From assembly GCA_016987375.1 (NCBI GenBank), contig PJRA01000160.1, forward strand, positions 795,286 through 859,285: 64,000 bases of DNA. Direction: 5' to 3'. A program made the position numbers and the translations under genes. The notes beneath the pieces were generated by a model that saw nothing but the letters and a program-made list of their open reading frames with translations, was not told the origin of the DNA and made no database searches. Each line of letters opens with the position of its first letter. Position 1 is the stretch's first letter. This stretch comes from Brachionus koreanus (Eukaryota; Rotifera; Eurotatoria; Ploima; Brachionidae). Below, in pieces: positions 61,401-64,000 of this stretch.

Positions 61401-64000
61401 TTGGAAACCTAGTTAGTTACTAAATTTGTCGGTGTTTCGTAATTCTAGGCTGCTAAATTAAATTCAAAATGTGATACTCGATTTGAATTGTAACACTGAG
61501 CTCGATGACGTTAATGAAAAACTTGAGAATCGCTAAAATTTAATTTAACATAAGTTTTTTTATCAAGTCTAACTAAATCGAGTAACGATTAGATAATGAA
61601 TAGAAAAGCCACGAGAATATTTTAATTTTTTGAATTTTTTTCGCTAAATTGTTCAGTCCTAATATGCACACATATACATTCTATTAAAAATAAAAAAAAA
61701 TAAAAAAAATTGCTGAATTTAATATTTTTTTTTATTCATTTTTAAAATCTAAATTTTGAATCGAAAAAAAATTAAATTTTCAAACAATTTATTTAATTAT
61801 TTTTCAAATCTAAATAGTTTAGAGATATATATTAAAATTTATGGGCTAACAATAATCACTTGAATTAAATAAAAAATTATTATCTTTTAGTAATTAGTTT
61901 TTTTTAAACTTGACTTGGAAAGCACGATCATGCAACAAAGGTGAATGATAAAATTTCTAGTGAATGCTAGCAAAATTTAAATTTCTATTTTTATGCTAAA
62001 TTTTAAACTAATATTTTTTTTTCATTTTTATTCACCATATTTTTCCGTATTAAAACTAAATCAACCAATTTAGCGGCTTTTTTTTTCAAATAAAAAATTC
62101 AAAGTGTAATGTATTGAATTACGAGTTATTTCACGATGTGATTTATACGCTGGCTATAGCCTAAAAATGCTAAGGCTCAATTAATTTTACTATCAAAACA
62201 AAAAAATCATTAATGTATCAGATAGTTGAAGCCAACCTTATCGGCGCCGCTTTAATTTCAAAATTACTATCTTTAATTAAATTTAAATTCATCAAGTTAA
62301 TAAAAAATATTTTCTACTTTGAATAATAAATAAGAAATTAATTAATCTAACATTTTATTATTGTATGATATCGTTAAAATTTAAAACTAATTTTTTAAAA
62401 TATAATTAATAAATTAAACTAATTTTTGTTAAATAAAAAGTTTCTCTATTAAAACATTCAATCAACAACAACAAAAAGCCAAATAAAACTCTAGCTCTTA
62501 ATACGACTTATTCCAATAGAATAAATTTATTTGAATTCACTTTAGTCACTTGAGGCTATTTTGTTCAAGTTATCCTAATTAGACAAAACAATTTGGTTAA
62601 AATCTTAAGAAAAAATTTTCAAACAAATAGCATTCATTTAACTCATAGCTATTTGTTTTTTCCCGAGGCTTAAGCAATATAAACCTGTTTGAACAAAGTA
62701 CACTAGTTGAGCAAATCTTTCATGTTTAAATTAAAAAAAAAGCCAGGACTATTTTCTCTTCAAATTCGTTCTTAAGCTTAAGATAACTTTATCTTGCCTT
62801 GGATTAACAAAAGTTGGAATTTATATTTGAAAGAAAAATTTATACCTACAACAAGAGATTATCAATTTTAAATGACGTAAGTGAATATTTAACCAAAGTA
62901 TCAATATTGTATGCAAACTAAATTTTTAATTAGATAAATATTGGATAAATCAAATAAAATAAAAAAGGGCATAGAAGCTGATAAGTTAGCAGAAAAATTT
63001 TACTAAATTTCAGAAACCCAACAAAGTACTTGAAAACGACATGCAAATTTTCTAGCTTTTTATCGATATTGGATTTCTTTATATATAGTGTAATTCAACA
63101 AAAACAAGCAGGTATCCTTACCTGAACAAAAATAACAATACTACTCTTTAAAATAAAAAAAATTAAAAATTTTGATTTATCCGAATAATGAATTAAAAAC
63201 AGTATTTGAGAGGCGTTATTTCTCATTCCGGTTAGAAAAAAATTAAATTAAGTTTAATCAAAAATCAAGATCAGCTGACTTAATTTGGTTTTCAGGCCCC
63301 GAAGGGTTACTATAGAGAACTAAAGCGATTAAACAACTGTCTAAGTATTTAAATTCTAATTGCTTTCAAACTATTTTTTTATTCAAAAAATTAAAAGGTA
63401 AATTTTAAATAAAATTAAATGTGCCTAAACTTTTTCATCTTTTCATCCTTAACTGGCTCGACTATTTCAAAATTATACAATGTTTGTTTAATTCAATTTT
63501 TTTACGGATTTGATTAACCAAAATTTAAATTTAAAGTTACCTAAAAAAAAAGTTACCTTTTGGTTTTTTTTTTGTTGGAAACATTTTAAAGTAAACAAAG
63601 AAACTAATTAAAAATAAGTTCTAATATCCCAAAAGTGTTGGACCTGAAAAAGAAAAATATTTAACATTTTGAAAACTAAAAATTCTCGTTTTCGAACAAT
63701 TAAAAATATCGATTTTTAAATCCAAAAATTCATGCATTAAAAATATTAAATTTGATTTAATCATATAAATATACCCACAACTTCCTTAATTAGATTTGAC
63801 GTTTAAATACAATGACATAAAAATATTTTTAAAGTAATCGTAATTGGAATGATATTTTAAAAGCCTGATTTTTGGCTTTTAAGATGTTTAGGATTAAAAT
63901 AGATTTGGCATATGGTGGAACACAAGACTATGAGTTATTTGACATTTATCAAGCTTAGTTTTTGCTAAGAACTAATTCTAACTTTATTTATTTTGAGTAA
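58481..64000. other. 5.5-kb upstream flank of FoxN, no gene seen
   Basis: AT-rich throughout with dense stops; no domain-bearing exon or repeat family recognised. It presumably contains FoxN 5' UTR and promoter sequence, but I cannot point to a specific element. Confidence 0.5.

Noticed and set aside
1..64000. CRISPR array, operon or prokaryotic island
   Set aside because: The window is intron-bearing animal DNA throughout; no spaced direct repeats or compact operons are seen.

Overview
This is a very AT-rich, intron-bearing animal genome segment. Introns are mostly 47-65 bp with GT-AG ends, a few run to 1-2 kb, and homopolymer tracts are frequent. The proteins are metazoan (perlecan, Gemin8, a FoxN1/4 forkhead, animal-type TIR and RING proteins). 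Low GC, tiny introns, lineage-type receptor and TIR genes, and non-LTR and SINE debris fit a small spiralian, most likely a monogonont rotifer. That species-level guess is inference.

Layout. (1) 49-8991 (+): the 3' part of a gene for a secreted protein of about 24 Ig domains, built from a four-Ig block used three times with Thr-rich linkers (gene A). (2) 10588-12843 (+): a single-exon seven-helix receptor with a leucine-rich ectodomain. (3) 13480-14189 (-): Gemin8. (4) 14721-16223 (-): a RING/coiled-coil protein. (5) 16548-16832: a tRNA-derived SINE with a 13-bp target-site duplication and an assembly gap inside it. (6) 16846-24592: a gene-poor 7.7 kb with a diverged SINE and two hairpins. 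(7) 24593-42782 (+): a perlecan gene with signal peptide, four LDLa modules, an Ig array, one laminin IV module and many more Ig modules. (8) 43698-48742 (+): a third Ig gene ending in laminin-G plus an EGF-like segment (gene C). (9) 49524-52106 (-): a small five-exon transmembrane/coiled-coil gene whose last intron carries a dead LINE and a SINE. (10) 52386-52613: a scrambled duplicate of gene C fragments. (11) 52964-53834 (+): a two-exon TIR protein. (12) 56177-58480 (-): a FoxN1/4 transcription factor in five exons. (13) 58481-64000: no gene seen.

How they relate. Genes A, perlecan and C are all on + and share half-Ig, mostly phase-1 exon structure. Gene A's four-Ig block is recognisably the perlecan block, and gene C carries the LG/EGF end that canonical perlecans have but this perlecan transcript lacks. 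The most interesting reading is a perlecan locus that was amplified and possibly split into neighbouring basement-membrane genes. The other genes look unrelated to it (snRNP assembly, signalling, ubiquitin, transcription). I found no convincing new multi-gene system beyond this cluster.

Exon boundaries were read by eye from splice consensus and phase. They are predictions.
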